Shown here piece by piece: positions 11,259 through 21,946 of a stretch of DNA of 64,000 nt (positions are counted from its first letter, which is position 1; each line of letters begins with the position of its first letter). The notes beneath the pieces are model-generated. The model did not search any database. It was not told the DNA's origin and worked only from the letters and a program-made list of their open reading frames with translations. The stretch lies in the NCBI RefSeq assembly GCF_004193775.1, contig NC_041002.1:17169535-17233534 (forward strand). Reading direction: 5' to 3'. This stretch comes from Glycine soja. Lineage: Eukaryota; Streptophyta; Magnoliopsida; Fabales; Fabaceae. The position numbers and the translations under genes were made by a program.

Positions 11259-12674
11259 TGTTAGTCGGTGAAAACGACTAACTTTTGTGTATAAAACTTG
11301 TATAAATTGTATCAAACTCTCCCAATTTATGGCTATTTTGTAGTGTTATAAGTATTTTCTGTTAAGTATAGGTAATAAATACTTAGTCTTTTCATTTCGT
11401 GTGTTTAATAATCATTTTCTCTCAATTTCAGGTTAATTAGGCAAGCTTTGGAAAGTGTTGTTTTTCATCTCCTCGCTAAGCCAATCTGCTGGCTTAGCGA
11501 GCGTCCGCTAAGCGCAAGACTCCTGGGCTAAGCACGAGGAAGACTCTGGAAGAATATGAGTTGTACAGGTTCGCTAAGCGTACCGCTTCATCTCACTAAG
11601 CGCACTACTTCAGTTCATCTGCTAAGCGAGAAAGGCGCGCTAAGCCAAAAATCACTAATATGTGCTAAGCGGTCCATACGTGCGCTAAGCGCACAAGCAA
11701 GAACAAGGCCACCTATTTAAGCCTGAAATAAGATTTTGTGAAGAGAGTTTGGACTGGGATTCAGAGCTTTGCATGTCTATGGTTTTTAGAGAGAGAAAGG
11801 TCCAAGTTCCAGAGAGTTTTGAGAGATTTTGCTGTGTGAAGATCTGCAGAGACCAGAGCTTGAAGCAGGAGCCGATTTGAGAGCTTGAGATGAGTTTGTG
11901 AGTGATTGTGAGATCCTAGAAGTGAAGGAGACATCCTCACCACTTGTATTTTTGCAATCTTTCATCTTGTTCTTCTCTTTGTTGTTAAGAAGGCTTCCTG
12001 GTATGGAAAGCTAAATTCTCTATTGGATCTTCCCTATAGGTACCTGATGTAAATATATTTCTATCTATTTAATGATGTTTTGTGTGTACTCTATGCTATC
12101 TGCTTTTCATTCTAGTATGCCTTTACCTTGATCACATATATGCATGCTTTGTTAGGGTCATTCAACAGTGGAAACTGGTCTGACTCTAAAGTCCTTGATA
12201 GTACATGGCTAAGTTGTCGTACTATCACGAGGAATCGGGGTGCGATAACTTAGTTTTGTATGTGTGTCTTAATGCAGTCCTGGTTGAGTTTAGTCTTACA
12301 AGAGGAATCTGTGGATGATGCTTGATCAGGATTAGGTTAAACTATCATGAGGAATCGAGGTTTAGTATCTCAGGAGACACCATAAGAACACATGAGCATT
12401 GTTAGATAGAGAATATCTTTTTAGCATCAGGCACCTATTAGGAAGGCCAACGTGTTTTCTACTTGTTTTTACACATCATTTGTCTCGCGTGATTTTCTTT
12501 CTTTTTGCACAGATAGTTTATACATCTGTTCATATTCACACTTACCTTTACACACCAGACACCTATTTGCTGAAATAGCTTACCAAATAACACAAGTTCC
12601 TTGAGTGTTCGATACTCGGTTCTTACCATTTTAAACTACTAGTGCGATCCGGTGCACTTTTCGAAAGCTGAACA
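11259..12674 (+). repeat. Solo LTR, probably Ty3/gypsy, with TSD CCCAC
   Basis: A 1,416-bp segment starting TGTTAGTCGGTGAA and ending GCTGAACA, flanked by the direct repeat CCCAC (11254-11258 and 12675-12679). No PBS, coding region or second LTR adjoins it. It contains repeated CTAAGCG/CGCTTAG motifs (11470-11700), a TATTTAA box near 11,712 and a purine-rich transcribed-looking part. Solo LTRs arise by recombination between the two LTRs of a full element. The 5' end of the same LTR family recurs inverted at 33,740-34,080. Assignment to gypsy rests on general character, not on coding sequence. Confidence 0.85.
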
Positions 12675-12847
12675 CCCACGATTTCAAGGAACAACAGTGA
12701 AGAGAGATGGTTGCCAACATGGTATGGTGAGATCTTATCTGATCCTAGCAAGCCCACTTAATTACCCGAATCATCAGCCAGTCTGATTCTCCTCCCACAG
12801 CAATATTCCTATAGGTTTCCTCTAAGCCCACCAATCACTCAAAGTTC

Positions 12848-13123
12848 ATGGGAAAGTGTGGCAAACCATGTTGCCCTGGTTGTCACCTCCACCCAGCTTG
12901 CAAGTCCAAGGACAAAACCAAAGGCACCAAAAAGCACAAACTCCACTTGATCACACTTGATGACCATTTTTCTAATGATTACACGGAAGATGAAGGCAAT
13001 GATCAAGTTGATATTTATCATGAAAATTATTTAGGCACTTTAGATGATCGTGATGGGGAAAATTATTCTGAAATGGGGATTTCATTTCAGATGGATGAAG
13101 TTGAACAAGAAAAAGAAAGATGA
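12848..13123 (+). CDS. Hypothetical 91-aa protein with Cys-rich N-terminus
   Basis: A small ORF just downstream of the solo LTR that I do not recognise. The first 20 residues contain CGKPCCPGCHLHPAC, a tight Cys/His cluster that could bind metal. A lysine-rich stretch (KSKDKTKGTKKHK) follows, and the rest is strongly acidic (DYTEDEGNDQ, LDDRDGENYSE). It uses the first ATG and ends with TGA. It does not look like any retroelement protein and has no visible promoter. It may be a captured gene fragment or a chance ORF. Confidence 0.3.
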   Translation: MGKCGKPCCPGCHLHPACKSKDKTKGTKKHKLHLITLDDHFSNDYTEDEGNDQVDIYHENYLGTLDDRDGENYSEMGISFQMDEVEQEKER

Positions 13124-13485
13124 AGATTGGCTTTTGGTAGAAACTTGTTTCTGAATTTGAAAAATGTTGTTGTTTATGTTTAATGTTGTTTATATTGCAG
13201 CCACTTGAAAGGATCAATGATGCTATATTTGGATTTGAAGAAATTGAGTGATAACAATAAAGAAATATCCAAATTAATATTGAATTAATCATCGTATGTA
13301 CAATTTTTGTTTATATCAGCTTGACATTTATAGACAAGTGTTGGTGAAATCATAAATTAATATCTGTAAAGTGTAGAATATATCAAATACACTTGAAGTC
13401 CAATTTTTAAGAAAATGCTTTGAGACTAGATTTGGATCGATCAAAACGAACTAGTTCAAAATACGCAATTATGCGATATTGTGTG

Positions 13486-13877
13486 TGTTATGAATGCAAG
13501 AACAAATGAGAGAAACAACCTAGCTTCGAGGGCTAGGAACCTCCATAAGAGAGAAAAGTGAGAAAGAAAACTTGATATTATTTTATGCTGCCTTTATTAC
13601 ATAATAAAGCATCCTTATATAAGCACTAACCAAGATGCTACTGCTACAAGGATACGAAACGCTAAAATGCAAGAAGCAATAACAGAAAAACTAAAATGGA
13701 AATGGTGACAAAGAGCAGTGTTGCATGCATGATGGGGAACAACCACGTGCTGTGCCGACAACATATTCCTTTTGAATCACTAGCCAAGTGCCAACTCAAC
13801 TACTTATAACGGATTCTGTTACATGTTCTACGCTTGGGCCTCTAATCCTTATTTTCTGTAGTGCTTGCTTCCTAACA
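13486..13877 (-). repeat. 3' LTR of the small non-autonomous element
   Basis: A 392-bp copy with TG...CA ends on the minus strand. It matches 14513-14902 with a few substitutions and small indels. Confidence 0.75.
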
Positions 13878-13905
13878 TTCACTGGCCCATCAAAACCACC
13901 TTGTC

Positions 13906-14229
13906 TTAAAGGTGTTGGGGCTCCAAACCATGGTTTTCAAAAGTAATACTGGGATCCCAAGGTCTGTCCCAGCGAAACACACCTAGTTTAGTAGTTGTCC
14001 ATAGTGCAAAGGCAGCTGGTTGGCACTTGCATGTGACCATGGCAGTCCCATAGGACTCAGGTCCCATCTCAAACAACGCCATGTCTCTATTTTCCCAAGG
14101 CTTGTCATGAGGAGTTGTTGCATGGCCATAACGAAGAACAATGCTGAAGAGGTTGTCGAAGGAAATGGTGGCACGAATGTGATTGAGATCGGGGAGATGA
14201 GGAGCAGGCATAGGAAATGGAGCTAGCAA
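13906..14229 (-). CDS. Internal ORF of the small LTR element, function unknown
   Basis: A 107-codon ORF inside the non-autonomous element, in the same sense as its LTRs. It contains NHIRATISFDNLFSIVLRYGHATTPHDKPWENRDMA-like sequence (the first 20 residues read MLAPFPMPAPHLPDLNHIRA). I do not recognise a domain. It could be a remnant of a parental gag or of a captured host sequence. Its upstream frame contains proline-rich repeats and stops. Confidence 0.35.
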   Translation of the reverse strand: MLAPFPMPAPHLPDLNHIRATISFDNLFSIVLRYGHATTPHDKPWENRDMALFEMGPESYGTAMVTCKCQPAAFALWTTTKLGVFRWDRPWDPSITFENHGLEPQHL

Positions 14230-14512
14230 GGGTGCAGGGCTTGGTTACACGGGTGCAGGGCATGGAGGCATAGTCGGCATAGGAAGTGGAGCCAATGGTG
14301 GTAATTGCTCAGAAGAAGAAGATGGGAAGTGTTGGATGGTTACCGGGATATGCAATTTTAGCAGAATGACATTGAGTTTGGAGACCATGGAAGCTAGGGT
14401 CACGACGGAGTGGAGTTAAGCTACAGCGAGTTTGGCAATGACGGCCTCGAGGTGGTCCAGGCAGTTTAAGGAAGGTTTGTCGTCCACCGTTGGAGCTCAA
14501 TGAAAGCACCAA

Positions 14513-14902
14513 TGTTATGAACGCAAGAACAAGGGGAAGAAACAACCTAGCTTCGAGGGCTACGAACCTCCATAAGAGAGAAAGGTGAGAAAGAAAAACT
14601 TGATATTATTTTTTGCTGGCTTCATTACATAATAAAGCATCCTTATATAAGCACTAACCAAGATGCTGCTACAAGGATATGAAACGCTAAAATGCAAAAA
14701 GCAATAACAGAAAAACAAAAATGGAAATGGCGACAAAGAGCAGTGCAGCATGCATGATGGGGAACAACCACGTGCTGTGCCGACAACATATTCCATTTGA
14801 ACCACTAGCTAAGTGCCAGCTCAGCTACTTATAATGGATTCTGTTACATGTTCAATGCTTAGGCCTCTAATCCTTATTTTTTGTAGTGCTTGCTTCCTAC
14901 CA
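14513..14902 (-). repeat. 5' LTR of the small non-autonomous element
   Basis: A 390-bp copy of 13486-13877. Its outer end reads CTTCCTACCA where the other copy reads CTTCCTAACA. Confidence 0.75.
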
Positions 14903-15204
14903 GTGCATTAGTATTTTATGAAGTGGAGCAGCTGCTGAGGGATACGTTTATAAGTAATAGTTTATTCAAGGTAATTAATAAGATTGAATTTTCATGCTCA
15001 AAATATTTATATTATAAGATAGTCTAACTCGGTTGATTAAACAAAATGTATGTAAATCCTATGTTATTTGTCTTTGATTCCTTGGATAAAAAATTCCAAA
15101 TATGTCCTACAATTGAGGAGTGACCACTGCCAACAGAAGTTCCATTTTTTATTCTCATATTTTTTAACATAGATCTTCTTTTCTCATTTATTTGTTGTTG
15201 TGTT
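14903..15204. other. Short interval without recognised features
   Basis: About 300 bp of AT-rich sequence between two elements. Nothing coding or structured was recognised. Confidence 0.4.
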
Positions 15205-16954
15205 TGTCATACCCTAATTTCTTCCGGGGACCATCCGTTTATTGGGATGTGACCCTCGTTCGACCACTTCGAGGTACTTAGCACCCATCGTTAGGCAATC
15301 CGTGAAGTTCCGCGACATGCCGGAAGTCAAAAGAAAGCATTGATGCACAATCTGTAAAGTTCCGTAACATTCCGGAAGCCAAAGAAGGGATGATTGCGTA
15401 ATCCGTAAGATTTCGTGACATTACGAAAAGAAAACAAGTATCGTTACGTAATTTGTAAAGTTCCGTAATGTTACGGAAAAATAATCAGCAAAAAAAAGGC
15501 AGGGGGTGTATTTAGTAAACAAGGGGGTACAAATAGCAATCAGGCCAACTTGGGCCTTTCAGGAAGTTCCACAAAAGGCGGTGCCTTCTGGAGGAAGCAA
15601 CCTAGCTCGCCTGGGCGAGCTGGGTGGCAAGCTCCTCCCTCTTTTCCCCTATAAATAGGGGGAGGAGGGCATAACAAAAATGTTCAACCCTCCTGGTACC
15701 TGAGAATCACTTAAAATTAGTGAGAAAAATTGTTTCCGTGAAGAAAATCCAAGCCAAGGCGCTTCCGTAACGCTTCCTAGACGTTTCCGTGGGCGATTTC
15801 GTGAAGATTTTCCACCGTTCTTCATTCGTTCTTTGTCGTTCTTAGGTCTTCAATAGGTAGGTTCTCGAAATCGAACTTTTCAATTCATTCTATGTACCCT
15901 TAGTGGTCCCCACTTGTTTTGCATGCTTTTATTTTCATTTCATTTACTTTCCGTACCCCCTTTTTGACATGCTTTAGTCGTTTATTTAAGTCATTTTCTC
16001 GCCTAATCAAAAAATAAAATAAATTTCCACCGATCATTTGAATTGTAACATCTTTTAATTTCTGTTAAAATGAAATCCAACCGTTCGGTCATGCCATAAC
16101 CACGTTTAAAACCAAAAAAGAGGCAAAATAATAATATAATAATAAAAAAATATCTTTTAGTAAAATAATCAAAAAAATCAATCGGACGTTTTTCTTTAGG
16201 ATTTTTCTTTCTTAATCGAATTGACTAATAATCAAAGTGAAACTAAGGCTAAAATCAATTTATAAATCAAACTTTTGTCATCACCTAAAAAGCCATTTTT
16301 AAGGTCCAACGCCTTGAAATGGTCTTTTCCGCTTTTATTGGTTAAACGTGGATTTCTAAAGCGTAAAACCAACGCGTAGCTTTGTTACCTCTTTCAAAGA
16401 AAACAAGAGATCATTAATGGTTCAATGCCTTAATGTTTTCTATCCTATCAAAAGAATCGAAAGATTGTTTAATGGTCCAACACCTTAAATGACCCTTCCG
16501 TTCAATAAAAATATATCTTGCAAAAAAGGATAAAAATAATTTAACCAACGTTTAGTTCTCAAAGAACTACGTAGGTCTGATTTCCTTATCACAATTGAGG
16601 AATACCTAGGAGGAAGGGAAACACCCTTGTCGACCACAAAAAAGATAAAAATATAAAAAGGCATAAAAAGACATAAGAACGTTAAAAAAGGAAGATAACA
16701 CAAATTGAAGTCATGTTTGCACATTTGATTAAAGGCTGCCGTCCCTTGCGACGGATGCGTGTGGTGCTAATACCTTCCCCGTGCGTAAATACAACTCCTG
16801 AACCTTTCACTCAAAGTTCGTAGACCATGTCTTTTCCGGTTTTTCCAATGTTTTCCTCTAATAAACGTTGGTGGCGACTCCGCGCGTATTTCTTTCTTGG
16901 AAGACGCACCCGTGAGTCCTGCGTCGCCCTCCCGCAGAAGGGTAGGTTGCGACA
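15205..16954 (+). repeat. 5' LTR of Ogre-like element A
   Basis: A 1,750-bp LTR starting TGTCATACCCTAATTTC and ending GGTTGCGACA. It aligns in order with the LTRs of elements B and C. It contains palindromic subrepeats (15,300-15,480), a TATA box (15650-15657), TTCCGTGAAG-rich leader sequence and the ACTACGTAGGTCTGATTTCC block. Confidence 0.85.
15650..15657 (+). promoter_or_regulatory. TATA box in LTR A
   Basis: TATAAATA followed by GGGGGAGG. The same box is in LTR B (36435-36442) and LTR C (57078-57085) at the matching place, so it is the likely core promoter of the family. Confidence 0.65.
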
Positions 16955-16956
16955 GT

Positions 16957-16974
16957 TGGCGACTCCACTGGGGA
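16957..16974 (+). other. Putative primer binding site of Ogre-like element A
   Basis: TGGCGACTCCACTGGGGA starts two bases after the LTR end and is identical after all three Ogre-like LTRs in the window. Ogre-type elements are usually primed by an arginine tRNA; I did not check the complement base by base. Confidence 0.65.
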
Positions 16975-17825
16975 ATGTTTTTAGAGAGTTAGGCCATTTA
17001 ATCTTGTGCAATGTTTTATCATGACTTTCTCCTTTCTTGGTTTCCCTTTATTTCTCTTGCGTTCTTATATATAACTCTTGGATGCCTTTAGTGTATTTTT
17101 CAATGTATGCATAAGAAAAATATTTATTCATTTGATGCACACAAACACCAACACTATTTGCACACACGGTGAGTTGAAAAAGGGCCCTATACCCGGGTTC
17201 GTGGGAACATAAGGAGTGGAGGTGAATTTGTGATCACGCTAGGTCTCCGACTTGCTTGATTACAGTGAACCCTCATCTAGAGTTTTTCTCTTTGATAACA
17301 TATTGTTGCTAGTTGTCCCTACTGCTACAATATGTTTATTCGAAGGGGATGATACCTCTAGAGGCCATCAAGAGAGATATGACCACCTTGGGAATTATCA
17401 CTAAAAGCCCTTTTAGCTCCCTCCCATATAGGTCCCTAAAATAGGGGCACGGAGCAAGCACACTGCGTGCCATTTTTCACACTGCCATGCATGTAGTCAA
17501 ATGTTGTGTACCCCTTTGATTATATTTGTTTGTGGATAGTGTCGTACTATGTACATTCCCATGTTGTGCCTTATCATGCATGGGTTTCGTCTTGATCCCC
17601 TTTCTTTGGCAAACCAATGGAAGGTCCGTGTCACCTTCATAAATACATACGTCGGGCGTCGTGCTCCCCCAAGATGTTGTATCTAAGAAGGAGACAATTT
17701 CTCGGGCTCCCATATTCATAAATTGCATCTGTGTCATATGCATTTCTTCATACATTCATCCATTCCACCCATGATAGATGTCAGAGTTTTGATTCGCACT
17801 GGGTTTTGTTTCACTTTAGTAAAAC

Positions 17826-19691
17826 ATGGGAACAAATCAAACCGGAAAAAGGTTTTGTCAAGTCAAGATTAAGGGCCTAGATATCACCAGCATTAAGGAG
17901 TTGGGGCGGTTGATGGGACCTCTACAGATACAATCCTTCTGCAAGGTGTAAGGAAAGATTTTAGATTTGACCATAGCAGAGATATCCACAGAAGCTGTTG
18001 TATCACTCACCCAATACTATGACCAGCCTTCGAGATGCTTCACGTTTGGAGACTTCCAATTAGTACCGACTGTCGAAGAATTTGAGGAGATTCTAGGATG
18101 TTCTCTTGGGGGAAGGAAACCGTATCTTTTCTCCAAGTTTCTTCCCTCCTTGAGCAAGATTGCAGTTGTGGTCAGGGATTCGGCAAGAGAGTTGGATCAT
18201 GTAAAGCAAACTCGAAACAACGTAGTGGGCCTACCACGGAAATACTTAGAAGGCAAGGCAAGGGATATGGTGAATCAAGAGAAGTGGGTCCCGTTTATAG
18301 ACGTATTAGCATTGCTAATCTTTGGGGTTGTCCTCTTTCCAAACATGGATGGTTTGGTGGACCTAGCCGCAATTGATGCTTTCCTTGCATATCACCATAG
18401 CAAAGAAAGCCCGGTGGTAGCTATCTTGGCAAACTTATTTGACACATTTGACCGAAGGTGCGAGAAGAGTAGTGCACGGATCATCTACTGTTTACCTGCT
18501 CTTTGTGTATGGTTGGTCTTGCACCTATTCCAACAAGACATAAGGCATCCATGTCCGCTCAGAAGCCATCGCTCGTGTGTTGAAAAGAGAAGAGTATATT
18601 AGGACCAACATTTGGCTGGGATAGGAGGCAGAACAATCAACTGGTTTCCTCGGTGGAAGGAAGGAAAGGAGGGAGTTCTCTTCTCATGTGGGGACTACCC
18701 AAACATCCCGTTGATAGGAACGAGGGGTTGCATTAACTACAATGTTGCACTTGCTATAAGACAGTTAGGGTACCCCATGAGGGGAGCACCGACGGAAGAA
18801 AGCCTCTCTCCTTTCCTTGTGAGAGATTTCGGTGCGCAAAGTTTCAAGATTATACAAAGAGTCCATAAGGCATGGGAAAACCCGTTAAGGAAAGATAAAG
18901 AACTTAGGGGCATTCGTAATGGCATCATCGGTGGTTATCATGAGTGGCTGAAAGGTCGCACATGAGGGTTAGATTGGCTCTCCAAGTTAAAGATTATCAA
19001 CGAAGAGAACTTCGAAGCTCCGGAAGAGGATGAAGAAGTACGAGCTCTAAAAACAGAACTAGGAAAAGCAAGACTTGCCAAATAAAAATTCAAGTTGGTC
19101 GCTATAGATGTCCGAAAAGAGTGCGCTGGGTTACGAGAAGAAAATGCAGCTACCGCAAGAGCCCTTGAACAAGAAACCAAGAGGGATTGCAAGGAAGAGC
19201 ATGGCCGTGACAAATTCCGTGGAGCTTTGTGGGGCAGTAACAGTGAGCTCAAGCTTCGAAGGGAAGAAAGAGACCAATCACGAGCACATAACATGGTCTT
19301 AAAAGAGGAGTTAGCTACTTGCTCAAGGTCCAAGAGAATCTTGTCTCAGTGTTTATGTGAGACAAAGACCAACATGTTAGCCATCATCAGCAAGTACCAA
19401 GAAGAATTAAATCTAGCCACGGCCCATGAGCACAAAGTGGCGGACGAGTATGCCCGAGTGTACGCGGAAAAGGAGGCTAGAGGAAGGGTGATCGACTCGT
19501 TACATCAAGAGGCAATAATGTGGATGGACCGATTCACTCTTACTTTGAATGGGAGTCAAGAACTTCCTCGATTGCTAGCCAAGGCCAAAGCAATGGCGGA
19601 CTCCTACTCCGCCCCCGAGGAGATCCACAGACTTCTCAGCTATTGTCAACATATGATAGACTTAATGACCCATATAATTAGAAACCGCTAG
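17826..19691 (+). pseudogene. Ogre ORF1 pseudogene (DUF7745-type protein), element A
   Basis: ORF1 lies upstream of gag in Ogre-type elements and its function is unknown. Here one continuous frame of about 622 codons starts at the ATG in ACATGGGAACA (MGTNQTGKRF) and ends RNR*. It is cut by four stops: 17949 (TAA), 18600 (TAG), 18963 (TGA) and 19083 (TAA). Visible parts are QYYDQPSRCFTFGDFQLVPT, ILGCSLGGRKPYLF, VVLFPNMDGLVDLAAIDAF, a conserved INWFPRWKEG...GCINYN...IRQLGYPMRG block, and a C-terminal charged coiled-coil-like region (KECAGLREENAATARALEQE) ending near LLSYCQHMIDLM. No frameshift is needed, so decay is by point mutation only. Confidence 0.8.
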
Positions 19692-20477
19692 GAAATTTGT
19701 ATTGTCACTCAGATCTTGACTAGTTATAACTTTGTGAATAAAATGAGTTTATCCCATGTTTTTACTCCAAAGATCAGTGCGAATCAAATCACTCTTGCAT
19801 TTTATCTCTAGAATGCATTCATATCATGCATCACATAAGCATCTCTTCATGGCATCATAATGAACATATCGTTCCTGCATTTTCCCGTTATCATATTCCA
19901 GCCTCACATTTTGCATGAATCATTGCATCATCATGCATATGCGTTCAACATACTTTTTGTTCTACAAACTGCATTCCTTTTGTTTTCATGTTTGCTCATG
20001 CATGATCGTTGCGTTTTCCTCTGCAAAAAAAAAAAAAAAAGAAGAAGCGTGAAAATTTGCACTACATTCTTAGTTGCATGTGTTAGGTACCATGAGCCAA
20101 CCATGTTGGGATCATAAACCCGTTTCACTTAAAAAAAAAATGGTTGAACATGGTACCTAATGCATGGTTAACTAAGAAAAGATGTTTCTTCGGGCATCTC
20201 AATTTCATAATTACATTTTCCATGCATAGCATACGTATTCCCGAGTCTTTCATCTCTATGAAATGTTGTCAAAGTATTGGCGACCGAATTGCCATTCCTT
20301 GGATCACGGGGTTGAACCAAACTCATGCTTTTATGAAAAGGTTCATCAAGTCAAGGTGAAGCATGAAAGTATTGGGGCAAAAGATGGATCGAGTTACATC
20401 GCTGCTTCGTCTACTGCCAAACACATTTAGGACTGTTGATGTCCTTGTTACTTCCAGTTTCACCTTGACAAAGATGT

Positions 20478-21653
20478 TGTCGCACATAACCCCAACCTCT
20501 CCACACAGGCATGATATATGAAAGAATGCGTGGCACCCGAATCATAAAGTACATCTAGTAGTTTATCAGCAATCAAACACTTACCCCGTATCAAATCGTT
20601 GGAGGCAGCCGCTTCTGAACCACTCATAGCAAATACCCGGGAGGGTACTTTTGGTCTTCCACCACTAGTGTTGTTGTTGCTAACATTACCGCTCCTTGTG
20701 GAATTAGCGGGTCCACGATTGACGGTGTTGGAATTGGCAGTTACCGTCGGTCTTCCGGTCACCCTACATTCTCGAGCATAATGGCCCACCTTGCCACAAA
20801 CATAACAACGATTCTCCTGTGTCTGCTGGAGCTGTGGGCAATTCCTTTTAAGATGCGGTCCCCCACACTGAAAACACTGTACCCTAGTCCCCCTTAACTG
20901 GCTCATATTGGAGGTAGCCATATGTTGTTTCCCCTTGTTGCTAGCATACGGCTTCATCCTCTTATTACTATTTCCTCTAAAAGGATGGTTTCTCTGTGGT
21001 CCTCCAACGCCTCTAGCTTGCCTCCCCTTCATCTTGTCCTCGAAAATCCTACACTTTGTCACCAACTGATTAAAATCCGTGATCTGCATGTAGCTAACCG
21101 CCTGTTGGATCTCCAACCGAAGCCCATTCTCAAACTGAGCACATAAATCTTCCTCATTCCGAGCATCTTGGTATTGAGGCCAATACTGCAGAAGCTCATT
21201 AAACTTGGTCGTGTACTCCCCAACAGACATGTTTCCCTGCTTCAAATCCAAAAACTCCCTCGCCTTCCGCTTCCTGAGATCTCGTGGAAAGTAATTTTCC
21301 AGAAACTTTTCCTTGAAGGCATTCCAAGGAATCACGCCTCCAGGTGCAACAAATGAAGGCTTCACGAAATTCCACCAATTCTCAGCCTCTCCTTGGAGCA
21401 TAAATGTCGCATAAAGGACCTTATGCTCCTCAAGGTAACCTATCGCCTCGAAAATCTTCTCCGTCTCAGCTAACCACAACCTAGCACCTTCCGGATCATA
21501 GTCTCCACTGAACTTTGGCGGGTGGTTCTTACGGAAAGCCATGAGTCCCCGATACTCTGCTGGCTCCACATCACGTTCCTGCACCAGAGTTTCTAGCACA
21601 GCTGTGATGCGGTTGAGGACATCACGGTTCTGATCCCTACCACGTCCTGCCAT
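20478..21653 (-). pseudogene. Chromovirus gag-protease, truncated in protease
   Basis: An open frame that starts at MAGRGRDQNR and stays intact to the element border. It carries a Retrotrans_gag domain (about residues 40-205: FRKNHPPKFSG, AENWWNFVK, FKEKFLENYFP, EFENGLRLEI-like), two zinc knuckles (C260-C272, a CX2CX3HX4C form, and C283-C296, CX2CX4HX4C), and a protease active site YDSGATHSF with Asp at residue 371. The sequence leaves the element at about residue 391, and the last few codons to the stop at 20,460 are host Ogre DNA. Gag could be made, but nothing downstream of the protease start exists. Confidence 0.85.
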
Positions 21654-21929
21654 ACCTATCCTGTAGGAAAACTATTAGTATCCAAGAAACCCTACTGAGA
21701 GAGTGTACCACACAGGCTATGACAGTTACAACAATATCCTTCTCTCTATACATACATATACACACAACAATTCTACTGAATCAATCACATGTTCATGCTT
21801 AAGACAAGAAGGTAGAAATACACACAATGTGTGACTTAACGTCACTCCTCGAAACCTACTTCCAAGTTTCAGAGATACACAACATTCACACAGCAAGACC
21901 ATAAATAGGTTCACTAGAATCCAACTTTT

Positions 21930-21941
21930 GCTCTGATACCA
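21930..21941 (-). other. Primer binding site of the chromovirus-like element
   Basis: On the minus strand TGGTATCAGAGC follows the LTR end (GGGACGCCACA) after a short spacer. This is the initiator-Met tRNA type. Confidence 0.85.
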
Positions 21942-21946
21942 CCAAT

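Larger units (their letters stand above)
13486..14902 (-). mobile_element. Small non-autonomous LTR retrotransposon (TRIM/LARD-like)
   Basis: Two direct repeats of 392 bp (13486-13877) and 390 bp (14513-14902) flank about 635 bp. On the minus strand each repeat begins TGTTAGGAAGCAAGC (the right copy is altered to TGGTAGG) and ends CATAACA. A polypurine-like GATGGGCCAGTGAA lies next to the left copy, and a PBS-like TTGGTGCTTTCATTGA next to the right copy, which fixes the orientation. No integrase or RT is present, so mobility would have needed enzymes from another element. No clean target duplication is visible. Confidence 0.75.

Noticed and set aside
13481..14907. Possible target duplication GTGTG / GTGCA around the small LTR element
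   Set aside because: Only three of five bases match and the right LTR end is mutated, so I do not claim a TSD.
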